DNA from: Thermocaproicibacter sp041859875
Lineage (GTDB): Bacteria > Bacillota > Clostridia > Oscillospirales > Acutalibacteraceae
NCBI GenBank assembly: GCA_041859875.1
Contig: JBFLFY010000008.1
Span: 1-64,000 of the forward strand
Direction of reading: 5' to 3'
DNA: 64,000 nucleotides
Shown: positions 37,264 to 46,541 of the stretch, one piece after another
Numbering within the stretch: the stretch's first letter is position 1
Layout of the letters: each line of letters starts with the position of its first letter
Notes under the pieces: model-generated
The model's input: only the letters and a program-made list of their open reading frames with translations
What the model was told of the DNA's origin: nothing
Database searches by the model: none
Position numbers and translations under genes: made by a program

Positions 37264-37953
37264 TTATATCAATCCAAACAGATGATACGGAAGTACACCA
37301 AGCTGCAGAACGCCGGTATAGCAAATGTCGTTCAGCCAGCTGATTGGAGCACTTAGCACATTTGAAAACAAAACGAAAAATGCAACCAGTATAATAATGT
37401 TCTGGTACCTGTAAAAATTGTAAAGCGCACGGTCGGAAAGAAATGCACCAAGAATTTTCGAGCCGTCAAGCGGAGGCAAAGGAATCAAGTTAAACACTGC
37501 AAGGGAAACATTGATTTGAATATAGGCTAAAAGAAAGTCGCGAAGAAAAGTTGGCACAAAACCACCCGCAATTAAAATTCCAAAAAATATAATTGCGCCC
37601 AGCCATGCAACAATAAAATTGGAAAGCGGCCCGGCAAGAGCGGTGAGGGCTGTGTCTCGTTTTGGCTTCCGGAAATTTCGTGGGTCAATCGGCACCGGTT
37701 TTGCCCAGCCGAAGCCAAACAGCAGCAGGAACAAGGAGCCTACCGGGTCAAAGCTGACAAGCGGGTTTAAGCTCATGCGCCCTTCAATCCTTGCCGTTCC
37801 ATCGCCTAGTTTGTTCGCAGCCCATGCATGTGCCCATTCATGAACAGGCAAAATGCAGAAAATGATAAAAAGGGTTGCGAGAATTTCGGCAACCACACTG
37901 ACAAAATCGATTGGCTGGCCTGTTACAATCTTTTGGATAATCGTATAAAGCAT
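37264..37953 (-). CDS. M50 site-2 protease family membrane protein
   Basis: A 229-residue polytopic metalloprotease, YwhC/FtsH-unrelated. It has HEWAHAWAANKLGD (HExxH) after the first membrane segment, GRMSLNPLVSFDP and ALAGPLSNF, and the Asp ligand in LIPLPPLDGSKIL. The start is ATG 37953 with AAGGAGA 7 nt upstream; nine extra upstream codons are unlikely. It is commonly found before scpA in Clostridia; the substrate is unknown. Confidence 0.93.
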   Translation of the reverse strand: MLYTIIQKIVTGQPIDFVSVVAEILATLFIIFCILPVHEWAHAWAANKLGDGTARIEGRMSLNPLVSFDPVGSLFLLLFGFGWAKPVPIDPRNFRKPKRDTALTALAGPLSNFIVAWLGAIIFFGILIAGGFVPTFLRDFLLAYIQINVSLAVFNLIPLPPLDGSKILGAFLSDRALYNFYRYQNIIILVAFFVLFSNVLSAPISWLNDICYTGVLQLGVLPYHLFGLI

Positions 37954-38015
37954 AGACACTCTCCTTGTGCCGGCCTTCAATATTTGCAGAAAAGCCGAAT
38001 TTGCTATATTAATAG

Positions 38016-38044
38016 ATTATAATACGCAGTTCGTAAAAAAACAA
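38016..38044 (-). promoter_or_regulatory. Promoter of the M50-scpAB-ytfJ-dacF-rluB series
   Basis: TTGTTT (38039-38044), a 17-nt spacer and TATAAT (38016-38021) on the minus strand, about 60 nt before the M50 start. Confidence 0.7.
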
Positions 38045-38117
38045 GCCGTGGTATTATGGCAGGATGCTCTTCCCCTTTCCGATTCGCCGTAAAAAGTAGA
38101 AAGCAAGAAAAAAAGCT

Positions 38118-38146
38118 TGCATTTGCGGGGTAAATCTGATACGATA
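38118..38146 (+). promoter_or_regulatory. rpmB promoter
   Basis: TTGCAT (38118-38123), a 17-nt spacer and TACGAT (38141-38146). The leader is about 40 nt. Confidence 0.6.
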
Positions 38147-38191
38147 TAGGTGTTGCTATGTAATAATGACCTTTAAAGGAGGTGCAGATAA

Positions 38192-38380
38192 ATGGCAAAA
38201 TGTGCTATCTGCGGCAAGGAATTGGCCTTTGGCGCACAGGTTTCTCACTCTCACAGACGTTCCAGCAGAACTTGGAAAGCAAACGTCAAACGTGTAAAGG
38301 CGATTGTGAACGGTTCTCCAAAGAAAATTTACGCCTGCACCCGCTGCCTGCGTTCTGGCAAAGTTACTCGTGCTGTTTGA
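38192..38380 (+). CDS. rpmB: Ribosomal protein bL28, zinc-binding type
   Basis: A 62-residue 50S protein, MAKCAICGKELAFGAQVSHS. It carries the zinc-ligand pairs CAIC (C4, C7) and CTRC near residue 50. AAAGGAGGTG lies before the ATG. It is monocistronic on the plus strand with its own promoter and terminator. In Bacillus rpmB lies next to spoVM; here the two are about 19 kb apart. Confidence 0.97.
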   Translation: MAKCAICGKELAFGAQVSHSHRRSSRTWKANVKRVKAIVNGSPKKIYACTRCLRSGKVTRAV

Positions 38381-38398
38381 TTGAATGTACAGCTGTAT

Positions 38399-38435
38399 AA
38401 AAGCCAGTGTCCTGTGAAAGGGCACTGGCTTTTTT
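38399..38435 (+). terminator. Intrinsic terminator after rpmB
   Basis: AAAAGCCAGTG / CACTGGCTTTT stem (38399-38409 and 38423-38433), a 13-nt loop and a T run. Confidence 0.88.
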
Positions 38436-38534
38436 CCATCCAACTTCTAACCACCCGGAGCCACCAGTCTAGGCTTTCCTCCCGCCACCGAGAAAAGCGC
38501 ATTTTATTGCCACTAAATTTCCACTTTTCTTCGG

Positions 38535-40517
38535 TCAAACCATATTCTCAAAATCAGCTTCCGAAATGACTTTCACCCCAAGTTGATTTGCCTTTGTCAA
38601 TTTGCTTCCAGCATCTTCCCCAGCAAGAACGTAGTCCGTCTTTTTTGAAACACTTCCGCTGACTTTGCCGCCGTGCTTTTCAATAATTTCTGAGGCCTCG
38701 GCGCGAGTCATGCCGGAAAGTGTACCCGTTAAAACAAATGTTTTTCCCGTAAAGCGGCTGTCATTTGGTTCTGAAGCAAGTGCTGCCATATTGACGCCCG
38801 CATCACGCAGACGGCCAATCAGGTGTGCTGTATTTGGCAAATTAAAAAAGTGGTTTACACTTTCTGCCATTATACCGCCAAAGCCGTCAATGGAAGCAAC
38901 ATCCTCTTCCGAAGCCTGAAAAATATCATCAATCGTCCGAAAGCGTGCTGCGAGTATCTTTGCGGCTTTCAGGCCAATATGCGGAATACCAAGTGCAAAC
39001 AGAAGCCTGTAAAGATCATTCTGCTTCGACTTTTCAATCGCATTCAGGCGGTTTTCCGACGATTTTTGGCCCATGCGCTCCAAGCCCACTAACTGTGCCA
39101 GTTTTAAGGAATAAAGGTCTGCCGGTGATTTCACAAGTCCGCCGGAAATAAGCTTTTCCAGCACTGCAGGTCCAAGGCCATCGATGTCCATTGCGTCACG
39201 CGAACAAAAATGTATCAAATGACGCAGAAGCTGTGCAGGACACTCAGGGTTTGTGCAGCGCGTGGCTGCTTCCCCTTCTTCCCTTGTGACTGCAACACCG
39301 CACGATGGGCAGACTTCCGGCATCTGGAACGGCACAGAGCCTTCCATATGGGAAACGACAGAAACGACTTCTGGGATAATCTCTCCAGCTTTTCGCAGAA
39401 TGACCGTGTCACCAACACGAATATCCTTTTCCGTAATAAAATCCTGGTTATGCAGCGTAGCGCGGCTTACCGTTGTACCGGCCAACGTAACCGGCTCAAA
39501 AACGCCTGTTGGTGTTAAAACTCCAGTGCGGCCTACGTTAATTTCAATACCCAGAACTTTTGTTTTCTTTTCTTCCGGCGGATATTTAAATGCCTCCGCC
39601 CAGCGCGGAAATTTTGCAGTGCTGCCAAGGAGCTGACGCTGTGCAAAGGAGTTTACCTTTACAACAGCACCATCAATGGAATAATCCAGGGAACCGCGCA
39701 TATTCCCAATCCGGTGAACCTCTGCAATCACTTCTTCCATTGTCTTGCAGGGGGTAAAAAACGGCGGGACAGTAAATCCCAGGTCTTTTAGAAAATGTAA
39801 TGCCTGGTCATGGTACTGCAATTCCGCTCCATTCACCTGCTGAACATTAAAAACAAAAATATCAAGCTTCCGTGCGGCTGTAATTTTTGCATCTTTCTGG
39901 CGAAGCGAACCGGCTGCAGCATTTCGCGGATTTTTGAATGGCTTCTCTCCATTTAATTCTTGCCGTGCAGAAAGCTCAAAAAAGACTTTGTGTGACATGT
40001 AGACTTCCCCACGCACTTCGAGAAACGGCAAGGGCTTATTCAGACGTTTTGGGACCGTGCGGATCGTTTTGATATTGTCGGTAATATCTTCCCCTACAAG
40101 GCCATCACCACGCGTAGAGCCTCGAACAAGGACACCATCACGGTACTCAACGGAAACAGACAGGCCATCAAATTTTGGCTCTACAATATACACGGGATCT
40201 CCTGCTGCCACTCTTACTCTCCGGTCAAAATCGACCAATTCCTGCTCAGAGAATGAATCGTGCAGACTTTCCATGGGAACCGTGTGGCTTACAGGCGCAA
40301 ACTTTGTAAGAGCGGCGTGACCACCTACAGACTGTGTAGGTGAGTCCGGGGTAACAAGTTCCGGAAACTCAGCCTCCAGATTTTCCAGTCTGCGGTACAA
40401 AGCGTCATACTCAGAGTCATCGATTTCCGGAGAATCTTCATCATAATATTTTTTGTTATGGTAGCGAATCTTCTCTGTTAAATCGGCTGCCATTTTTTTT
40501 GCTTCCTGAAAATTCAT
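38535..40517 (-). CDS. ligA: NAD-dependent DNA ligase LigA
   Basis: Seals nicks with NAD+. The 660-residue protein has all domains in order: the Ia domain with DDSEYDALYRRL, the adenylation lysine in VEPKFDGLSVS and an OB fold with LEINVGRTGVLTPTGVFEPV. The zinc finger (CPSC and CTNPEC) lies near 400-425, then helix-hairpin-helix repeats, and a C-terminal BRCT domain (FTGKTFVLTGTLSGMTRAEA). The ATG has GGGGAG upstream. It is 51 nt downstream of yunB and may share its transcript. Confidence 0.97.
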   Translation of the reverse strand: MNFQEAKKMAADLTEKIRYHNKKYYDEDSPEIDDSEYDALYRRLENLEAEFPELVTPDSPTQSVGGHAALTKFAPVSHTVPMESLHDSFSEQELVDFDRRVRVAAGDPVYIVEPKFDGLSVSVEYRDGVLVRGSTRGDGLVGEDITDNIKTIRTVPKRLNKPLPFLEVRGEVYMSHKVFFELSARQELNGEKPFKNPRNAAAGSLRQKDAKITAARKLDIFVFNVQQVNGAELQYHDQALHFLKDLGFTVPPFFTPCKTMEEVIAEVHRIGNMRGSLDYSIDGAVVKVNSFAQRQLLGSTAKFPRWAEAFKYPPEEKKTKVLGIEINVGRTGVLTPTGVFEPVTLAGTTVSRATLHNQDFITEKDIRVGDTVILRKAGEIIPEVVSVVSHMEGSVPFQMPEVCPSCGVAVTREEGEAATRCTNPECPAQLLRHLIHFCSRDAMDIDGLGPAVLEKLISGGLVKSPADLYSLKLAQLVGLERMGQKSSENRLNAIEKSKQNDLYRLLFALGIPHIGLKAAKILAARFRTIDDIFQASEEDVASIDGFGGIMAESVNHFFNLPNTAHLIGRLRDAGVNMAALASEPNDSRFTGKTFVLTGTLSGMTRAEASEIIEKHGGKVSGSVSKKTDYVLAGEDAGSKLTKANQLGVKVISEADFENMV

Positions 40518-40568
40518 TGTTTCTCCCCGTACCTTTTCTTTTAAATCATGCGTAAGGGTATTTTAAAC

Positions 40569-41201
40569 CTATTTATCGAAAGTTAAAACCGTGTTGGGCA
40601 CAGTGCCAACAATTACCGTTTCCGCTACAAGAACGTCGGTATTTACTTTTGTTGCAGCACTGATTCCCGGAAGGAAGGAATACACATTCGTCCCAACATT
40701 CAGGTAAATCTGGTGCCGCGTCTGGTTGATTCCTGCGGAAGTAAACGAACTTTTGAATTCGGCATCCACGTTACCGGAAAGTGTAATGTTCAAAGTTACA
40801 TCCGGCCCCCGGCCGTAAAAAATCGAACCACCCAGCAGCGTTCCTAAAGGCACCTTTACAGCGGAAGCCGTATTGCTATTAAAAGCGTTTTGTACTTCTG
40901 TCATAATCTTCGTCTTCAGCAAGTTCATCTTAACAACATCGGTTGTGATGGAAAGCACTTTGCCGGCACTGTCACGCTCAACATGAATAAGACTTTCATA
41001 TGTAACGGAATTGGAACTGATTTCATGAAGCACGATATTGTCAATGACGCTGATTGCCTTTCCCTTCGCCTCGTTTTCTGCTTCTGACTGCATAACCGGG
41101 TAAAGCGTGTGGTTAAACAGGGCAATCAATGCAACTACAAGCAAAAGGAAAACGATAAGCCGTCCTTTTAACGGTCTGCGTGTACCAAACCGATGCCTCA
41201 T
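40569..41201 (-). CDS. yunB: Sporulation protein YunB
   Basis: A 210-residue protein with an N-terminal membrane anchor (RLIVFLLLVVALIALF) and an extracytoplasmic domain typical of YunB (LHEISSNSVTYESLIHVERD; VPLGTLLGGSIFYGRGPDV; SAGINQTRHQIYLNVGT). B. subtilis yunB is SigE-controlled and needed for efficient sporulation; the biochemical role is unknown. The ATG at 41201 has GGGAGGTG 8 nt upstream; the in-frame TTG two codons earlier is too close. Confidence 0.93.
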   Translation of the reverse strand: MRHRFGTRRPLKGRLIVFLLLVVALIALFNHTLYPVMQSEAENEAKGKAISVIDNIVLHEISSNSVTYESLIHVERDSAGKVLSITTDVVKMNLLKTKIMTEVQNAFNSNTASAVKVPLGTLLGGSIFYGRGPDVTLNITLSGNVDAEFKSSFTSAGINQTRHQIYLNVGTNVYSFLPGISAATKVNTDVLVAETVIVGTVPNTVLTFDK

Positions 41202-41281
41202 AACCAATTCACCTCCCGAAGGGAATACTCCATTCTACTCCGGAAACATAAATTGGTGAAAACTTTTTATGCCCATACGAT

Positions 41282-41320
41282 AAAAAGCAGGCACAAAGAA
41301 ACCAGAGGAATCTTTGTGCC
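41282..41320 (-). terminator. Intrinsic terminator after ispH-rpsA
   Basis: Perfect 10-bp stem GGCACAAAGA / TCTTTGTGCC (41290-41299 and 41311-41320) with T residues on the minus strand (41282-41286). It ends the operon that starts at 47410. Confidence 0.82.
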
Positions 41321-41346
41321 TTGCGGAAAATTTATAAAAATGGAAA

Positions 41347-43329
41347 TCAGTTATTTTCCGGCTCTTCGGACTGTTCACCCTGGTCTTCCAAAAGTGCGCG
41401 TATGGAAAGGCTTACGCGGTGACGGTCAAAATCAATATCTGTAATCTTAACTTTAACAACGTCGCCAATCTTCAGCACATCCTGCGGCTTTTCAATTCTG
41501 TGGTCTGCAATCTGTGAAATATGAATCAGACCGTCGATGCCCGGAATAACCTGTGCAAATGCACCAAATGCCGTCATGCCGACAATCTTAACTTCCACAA
41601 CGCTGCCAACCGGGTACTTGTCCTTAAGGATAACCCACGGATTGTCTTCTGGCTTCTTGTAGCCAAGAGAAATTTTGCCGTTTTCACGGTCAAGCGCCTT
41701 AATGTAAACAGTGACAGTATCACCTACATTAACAACTTCCGACGGATGTTTAATGCGTGTCCAGGAAAGTTCGGAAATATGAATCATACCATCTATGCCG
41801 CCCAGGTCAACAAAGGCACCATAAGAAGTAAGAGACTTAACGACACCAGTATAAACCTTGTCGACTTCCGCAGTTTCCCAGAATTTTTCCTCCTGGGCTT
41901 TTCTTTCGTCACGCAGTACGGAACGAATGGAGCCAACAGCGCGCTTCCGGCCGCGGTTAACTTCGATAATGCGGAATTTAACTTGCTTTTTCAGCAAATC
42001 TTCCAAAGAATCATTGCGGGAAGCAGTAGCCTGCGAAGCAGGAATAAATACGCGTGCGCCCTCAGTAACAGCTATTACGCCGCCCTTTACAACTTCAACG
42101 ACTGTGCCGTCAAGTACAGCTTGGCTTTCTTCAGCATCAACAATCTTTTCCCAGCCTTTTGCAGCATCCAGGCGTTTTTTGGAAAGCATGATTGTGCCTT
42201 CCTGGTCATTTGTGCGCATAATCAGAAGATCCATCTCGTCGCCGACTTTAACAACATCTTCCGGTTTTACACCCGGATCAGCAGAAAGTTCTGCGGCAGG
42301 AACGAAACCGGCCTGTTTTCTGCCGACATCCACAAGGACTTCGGTCGGAGTAACACCGACAACTACACCGTGTACCTTCTCATCTGTATTTAAAGTCTTC
42401 AGGGACTCTTCCAGCATTTCTGCAAAAGATCCCTCGGCGGGGTTCTCCTTTTTATCCTGTTCGGTCTGAGCCGACCCCTCATTAAGTTCTGACATGGTAT
42501 CAAGTACCTCCTTTATAATGCTTGCCGGTGTGGAAGCACCAGCAGTAATGCCAATACGCTCAGCTTTTTTCAAAGCATTCATCGGAAGCTCGTCCGCAGT
42601 TTCCACAAGATATGTAACACAGTTTTTGCCGCAAACTTCAAAAAGTTTTGCGGTATTGGAACTCTGCCTGCCGCCGATTACAACCATTGCGTCACAGTTT
42701 CGTGACAATTCCAGTGCTTCCGACTGCCGCATTGCAGTTGCATTACATATTGTATCAAAAATAACATCATTTGTATAGACTTTTCGCATGATTTCCAAAC
42801 AATTTTCCCATTCTGCGACACTAAACGTCGTTTGTGATGCCACACAGACTGGTTTATTCCATAATGCCTTATTATTTTTCAATATTTTATTCAGTTCTTC
42901 ATGATTTTGGAAAACAAAACAAGGCCCACTGCAGTGACCAACGATTCCTCGTACTTCCGGATGAGAAGCATCCCCTGCAATTAAGACAATCTTTCCTTCC
43001 GCAGAGGCTTTCGCAACGATGGAGTGAATCTTTGCTACAAACGGACAAGTAGCATCGCAAGATTTTATATGCCGCTTTGCTATTTCGTCATAGACCTGTT
43101 TTCCAACACCATGAGAACGAATTACAAGTGTAGCGTCCAGCGGAGCTTCCTCCACTGTATCTGCAATGGTTACCCCACGCGATGCAAGCTCGGCCAACGT
43201 CTGCGGGTTATGAATAATCGGACCAAGTGTACAGACCTTTTTTCCTTCCGCCAGAAGCCGGTTTACCATACTGACGGCGCGGTTGACACCAAAGCAGAAA
43301 CCAGCCGAAGAAGCGACGGTTATTTTCAC
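41347..43329 (-). CDS. ispH-rpsA: Fusion of HMBPP reductase (IspH) and ribosomal protein S1
   Basis: Residues 1-285 are IspH, the last enzyme of the MEP isoprenoid pathway, with the three Fe-S cysteines in AGFCFGVNRAV (C12), SCDATCPFVAK and FDTICNATAMRQ, plus the conserved RSHGVG. An acidic linker of about 35 residues follows. Residues 320-650 contain four S1 domains (for instance GVVVGVTPTEVLVDVG, GVVKSLTSYGAFVDLGG and KIVGMTAFGAFAQVIPGIDG). No stop or frameshift separates the parts. This fusion is known in Clostridia. The start is GTG with GGAGGG 6 nt upstream, overlapping plsC by 4 nt. Confidence 0.96.
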   Translation of the reverse strand: MKITVASSAGFCFGVNRAVSMVNRLLAEGKKVCTLGPIIHNPQTLAELASRGVTIADTVEEAPLDATLVIRSHGVGKQVYDEIAKRHIKSCDATCPFVAKIHSIVAKASAEGKIVLIAGDASHPEVRGIVGHCSGPCFVFQNHEELNKILKNNKALWNKPVCVASQTTFSVAEWENCLEIMRKVYTNDVIFDTICNATAMRQSEALELSRNCDAMVVIGGRQSSNTAKLFEVCGKNCVTYLVETADELPMNALKKAERIGITAGASTPASIIKEVLDTMSELNEGSAQTEQDKKENPAEGSFAEMLEESLKTLNTDEKVHGVVVGVTPTEVLVDVGRKQAGFVPAAELSADPGVKPEDVVKVGDEMDLLIMRTNDQEGTIMLSKKRLDAAKGWEKIVDAEESQAVLDGTVVEVVKGGVIAVTEGARVFIPASQATASRNDSLEDLLKKQVKFRIIEVNRGRKRAVGSIRSVLRDERKAQEEKFWETAEVDKVYTGVVKSLTSYGAFVDLGGIDGMIHISELSWTRIKHPSEVVNVGDTVTVYIKALDRENGKISLGYKKPEDNPWVILKDKYPVGSVVEVKIVGMTAFGAFAQVIPGIDGLIHISQIADHRIEKPQDVLKIGDVVKVKITDIDFDRHRVSLSIRALLEDQGEQSEEPENN

Positions 43330-43937
43330 GGTTTTCCCTCCAGCATCAAATTAATACGCTCTGCGAGTTCTTCAGCAGCTTGACGCATTCCGGCTGCTGA
43401 GGTGCCATGCAGGGAAAGCTGCCTGCCCTGCACTGGTTTTCCAAAACGAATTGTTATTCGCTTAAAGGGCCGCAGAAGCCCATTGCAGCAGATTGCAGCA
43501 GGCAGTACAGAAGCCCCGCTCCGCTCTGCAAGAAGTGCAACACCAGGTTTTGGGCGAAACGGCGTATTGTCAAACACACATCCGCCCTGTGGGAAAATAC
43601 CGACTACACCGCCATCCTTCAAAATTTGTTCTGCTGTACGTATCGATTTACGGTCTGCCATATTGCGGTGTACGGGGAACGCGCCCATCGTCTGCAAAAA
43701 AGCTCTTGCTGCAGGTCCATGGTCTGTAAACAGTTCCATTTTTGCCATATAGCGTATTTGGCGATGAAACGGCAGTGCAAGCAAAAAAGGGTCAAATACT
43801 GATTTATGGTTACTGCATACAATATAGCCCCCGTGGGAAGGAATATTCTCTTTGCCTAAATAATGTACCCAAAAAAACAGCCGGCCAATCGGTGTAAACA
43901 ACCGAATTAAAAAAAAATAGATACGGCTGTGATTCAT
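43326..43937 (-). CDS. PlsC-type acyltransferase paralogue with an altered motif III
   Basis: A 203-residue protein of the 1-acylglycerol-3-phosphate acyltransferase family. Motif I is present as NHKSVFD (catalytic H44, D49) after a membrane segment. Motif III, normally FPEGTRS, reads FPQGGC (115-120), losing the Glu, Thr and Arg that bind the glycerol phosphate. It could use another acceptor or be a weak enzyme. It lies 9 nt downstream of a second, canonical PlsC. Confidence 0.8.
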   Translation of the reverse strand: MNHSRIYFFLIRLFTPIGRLFFWVHYLGKENIPSHGGYIVCSNHKSVFDPFLLALPFHRQIRYMAKMELFTDHGPAARAFLQTMGAFPVHRNMADRKSIRTAEQILKDGGVVGIFPQGGCVFDNTPFRPKPGVALLAERSGASVLPAAICCNGLLRPFKRITIRFGKPVQGRQLSLHGTSAAGMRQAAEELAERINLMLEGKP

Positions 43938-43946
43938 AAATGCCTT

Positions 43947-44567
43947 CTAAAAGTCTTTCAGACTTTCTTCCCTCAGTTCTGCAATGCGATCCATAACGAA
44001 CTGGCTGGCGGCACGAAGTTCATGAGGAGTGCCATGCTGAATATTGAGCTCTTCTGGCTGAATCAGCTTGCCATAAGCAATAATGCAGCGGTGGAAAAGC
44101 TTTGGCACGCCGCCTCCCTTGGCCGTGATACAACAAGGCAGTATTGGTGCGTTACATTTATTTGCAAGCATGACCGCACCAGGCTTCGGCCTTAGGAGGC
44201 TGCCATCTTTTGAGCGGGTTCCTTCTATGAAGAGCCCAAGAACATCCCCATCTTGTAAATGCTTCTTTGCAAGATTGATAGCGCCAAGATCGCTCCGGCC
44301 GCGGGTAATCGGAAAAGCACCAAGAGCACGTAATATATGACCAATAAACTTGTTTTTGAAAAGTTCAATTTTGGCCATATAAAAAATCTGCCGTCGCTGT
44401 GTAAAGGCAAGACGCACGGGGTCCGTGTTGCTGGCGTGGTTACAGCAAAGAATGATCCCGCCTTCTTTTGGCATATATTCACTGTGTTCTTTGTGGATTG
44501 GCATAACAGTGCTAAAAAGCCAAAACAGAAAATACTGTGCAAAAAAATAAAGAGGAGTCTTTTTCAT
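43947..44567 (-). CDS. plsC: 1-acyl-sn-glycerol-3-phosphate acyltransferase
   Basis: Makes phosphatidic acid in membrane lipid synthesis. The 206-residue protein has an N-terminal membrane segment, motif I NHASNTD, and a canonical motif III in LFIEGTRSKDGSLLRPKPG, followed by LPCCITAKGGG. It is 22 nt after cmk. The tandem with the neighbouring 203-residue paralogue suggests duplication followed by divergence. Confidence 0.92.
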   Translation of the reverse strand: MKKTPLYFFAQYFLFWLFSTVMPIHKEHSEYMPKEGGIILCCNHASNTDPVRLAFTQRRQIFYMAKIELFKNKFIGHILRALGAFPITRGRSDLGAINLAKKHLQDGDVLGLFIEGTRSKDGSLLRPKPGAVMLANKCNAPILPCCITAKGGGVPKLFHRCIIAYGKLIQPEELNIQHGTPHELRAASQFVMDRIAELREESLKDF

Positions 44568-44589
44568 AGTGTCACCGTTTTTCGAAACA

Positions 44590-45261
44590 TTATTTTTGCT
44601 GAAGGCCAGTTTTAATGATTTCAGTCAGCCGCGCGACAGACTGTTCCAGCGTTTCCCCAGTGGTATCCACGGAAACTGCGCCTTCCGCTTTCTTCAGCGG
44701 CGAAACTTTGCGGTGAATATCGTTATAGTCACGCTGCTTCAGGTCTTTCAAAACCTCGCTGTACTCCGCTTTCATACCTTTCTGAATCATCTCGTCATAC
44801 CGGCGGCGGGCACGAACTTCAGCGGAAGCCGTCAAAAAAATCTTTACCTGTGCATTGGGAAGAACGACCGTGCCAATGTCGCGGCCATCCATAATAACAT
44901 TGTGGGTGCGCGCAATATCGCGCTGCACTGAAAAAAGGAAGCTGCGCACTTCCGGGATTGCAGAAACTTTTGACGATGCCATCGAAACCTCTGCAGAGCG
45001 TATCAGCCCCGAAACATCTTTTCCGCAAAGCACGACCTTCTGCTCTCCATCTTCATATTCCAGAGAAACCGAGATTTCTTTCAGCAACGCACAAACTTTA
45101 GCCGTATCTGCCGGGCTGACATCCTTTTGAAGCACATAAAGCGCCACCGCTCTGTACAGAGCACCAGTGTCTACGTATATATAGCTTAATTCCTTTGCCG
45201 CAGCCCGCGCGATTGTGCTTTTCCCTGCACCCGCCGGGCCATCGATTGCAACTGCTGTCAT
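44590..45261 (-). CDS. cmk: Cytidylate kinase
   Basis: Phosphorylates CMP and dCMP. A 223-residue protein starting TAVAIDGPAGAGKSTIARA (Walker A). YVDTGALYRAVALYVL, MDGRDIGTVVLPNAQVKIFL and RARRRYDEM follow. It overlaps the preceding oxidoreductase by ATGA. The cmk-plsC-ispH/rpsA order is conserved in Clostridia. Confidence 0.97.
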   Translation of the reverse strand: MTAVAIDGPAGAGKSTIARAAAKELSYIYVDTGALYRAVALYVLQKDVSPADTAKVCALLKEISVSLEYEDGEQKVVLCGKDVSGLIRSAEVSMASSKVSAIPEVRSFLFSVQRDIARTHNVIMDGRDIGTVVLPNAQVKIFLTASAEVRARRRYDEMIQKGMKAEYSEVLKDLKQRDYNDIHRKVSPLKKAEGAVSVDTTGETLEQSVARLTEIIKTGLQQK

Positions 45262-46541
45262 ATTATTAATCCGCTCCTTTCTTTTTCCTGTGACTTCGCC
45301 TTTTGCATTGATTCGCCTGCCATGCGGCCTGTTGAAAAGGCAATCTGAAGATTAAACCCGCCCGTATAAGCATCCACATCAAGGACTTCACCTGCAAAAT
45401 ATAATCCCTGCACCAGTTTTGACTCCATCGTCTTTGGGTTCACTTCATTCACCGCCACACCGCCGGAAGTGACAATTGCTTCTTCAACGGGGCGAAAAGA
45501 AGATACCGCGATTTCAAAATCTTTCAGCAGGCTGCCAAAAGAGTGCCGCATTTCTCTGGTTATGGCATTGCACTTCGTTTCAGGCGGTATACCTGAACGG
45601 CGCACCGCAACCGGTATCATTTTATGGGGAAGCAGTGCCGAGAGGGAATTCGCAAAATCGCGGTTATGGTTTTCACCAAAATCGCGCAGAAGGCGCGCAT
45701 CCAACTTTTCCGAGGATAATGCAGGTTTCAGGTCAATCACAACGTGGTAACGGTTTGGCGCCATGTCTGGCATATGAGAACTGGCGCTTAAAATGACCGG
45801 ACCTGAAAGGCCAAAATGCGTAAACAGCATCTCACCAAAATCATTGTAGACAATTTTTCCTGTTTTTGCATCCAGCACACGAATTGAAATGTTCTTCAGC
45901 GAAAGTCCCATCATATCGCGGCAGTCTTTTGCATCCGTTTCGGATGCCACAAGCGGCACAAGCGACGGGCGAAGCTTCTGGACGGTATGGCCCGCCTGCC
46001 TTGCAAAACGGTAGCCGTCACCTGTGGAACCGGTCAGCGGATAGGAAGCTCCGCCGCAGCAGACAGCAACATTTTCTGCCATAACAGTGGAACCGTCCTT
46101 CAGCACGGCACCACGCACACACTCGTTTTCCAAAATAAGCTGCTGGGCTTCCCCATGCAAAATATGCACACCGGAATCGTGGTCAAACTCCGCAAGCTTT
46201 TCCGCAACATCTGCCGCATGGTCAGAAACCGGAAAAACCCGATTGCCGCGTTCCGTTTTGAGCGGCAAGCCAAGGCCCTCAAAAAAGCGCATCGTATCGG
46301 TAGGCGCAAAATTGGAAACGGCGCTGTAAAGGAACCTGCCATTTGTCGGTGTTGAGTCAACCAAAACACGTCCGCTACAGTTATTTGTTACATTGCAGCG
46401 GCCCTTTCCTGTAATTCGAATTTTTTTACCGAGAATATTGTTTTTTTCCAAGAGGCATACGGAAAGACCTCTCCCGGCAGCCGTACCAGCTGCCATCATA
46501 CCGGCTGCACCGCCGCCAATCACTAAAGCGTCAAACTTCAC
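45258..46541 (-). CDS. HI0933/BaiN-like NAD(P)/FAD-dependent oxidoreductase
   Basis: A 427-residue flavoprotein. It has VIGGGAAGMMAAGTAAGRGL (FAD Rossmann motif), GKKIRITGKGRCNVTNNC (family signature), GGASYPLTGSTGDGYR and the C-terminal LYFAGEVLDVDAYTGGFNLQ. Family members are poorly characterised; BaiN acts on bile-acid derivatives in Clostridium scindens, but most homologues are housekeeping flavoproteins of unknown substrate. The start is GTG, overlapping the rpiR stop by 4 nt. Confidence 0.88.
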   Translation of the reverse strand: MKFDALVIGGGAAGMMAAGTAAGRGLSVCLLEKNNILGKKIRITGKGRCNVTNNCSGRVLVDSTPTNGRFLYSAVSNFAPTDTMRFFEGLGLPLKTERGNRVFPVSDHAADVAEKLAEFDHDSGVHILHGEAQQLILENECVRGAVLKDGSTVMAENVAVCCGGASYPLTGSTGDGYRFARQAGHTVQKLRPSLVPLVASETDAKDCRDMMGLSLKNISIRVLDAKTGKIVYNDFGEMLFTHFGLSGPVILSASSHMPDMAPNRYHVVIDLKPALSSEKLDARLLRDFGENHNRDFANSLSALLPHKMIPVAVRRSGIPPETKCNAITREMRHSFGSLLKDFEIAVSSFRPVEEAIVTSGGVAVNEVNPKTMESKLVQGLYFAGEVLDVDAYTGGFNLQIAFSTGRMAGESMQKAKSQEKERSGLII

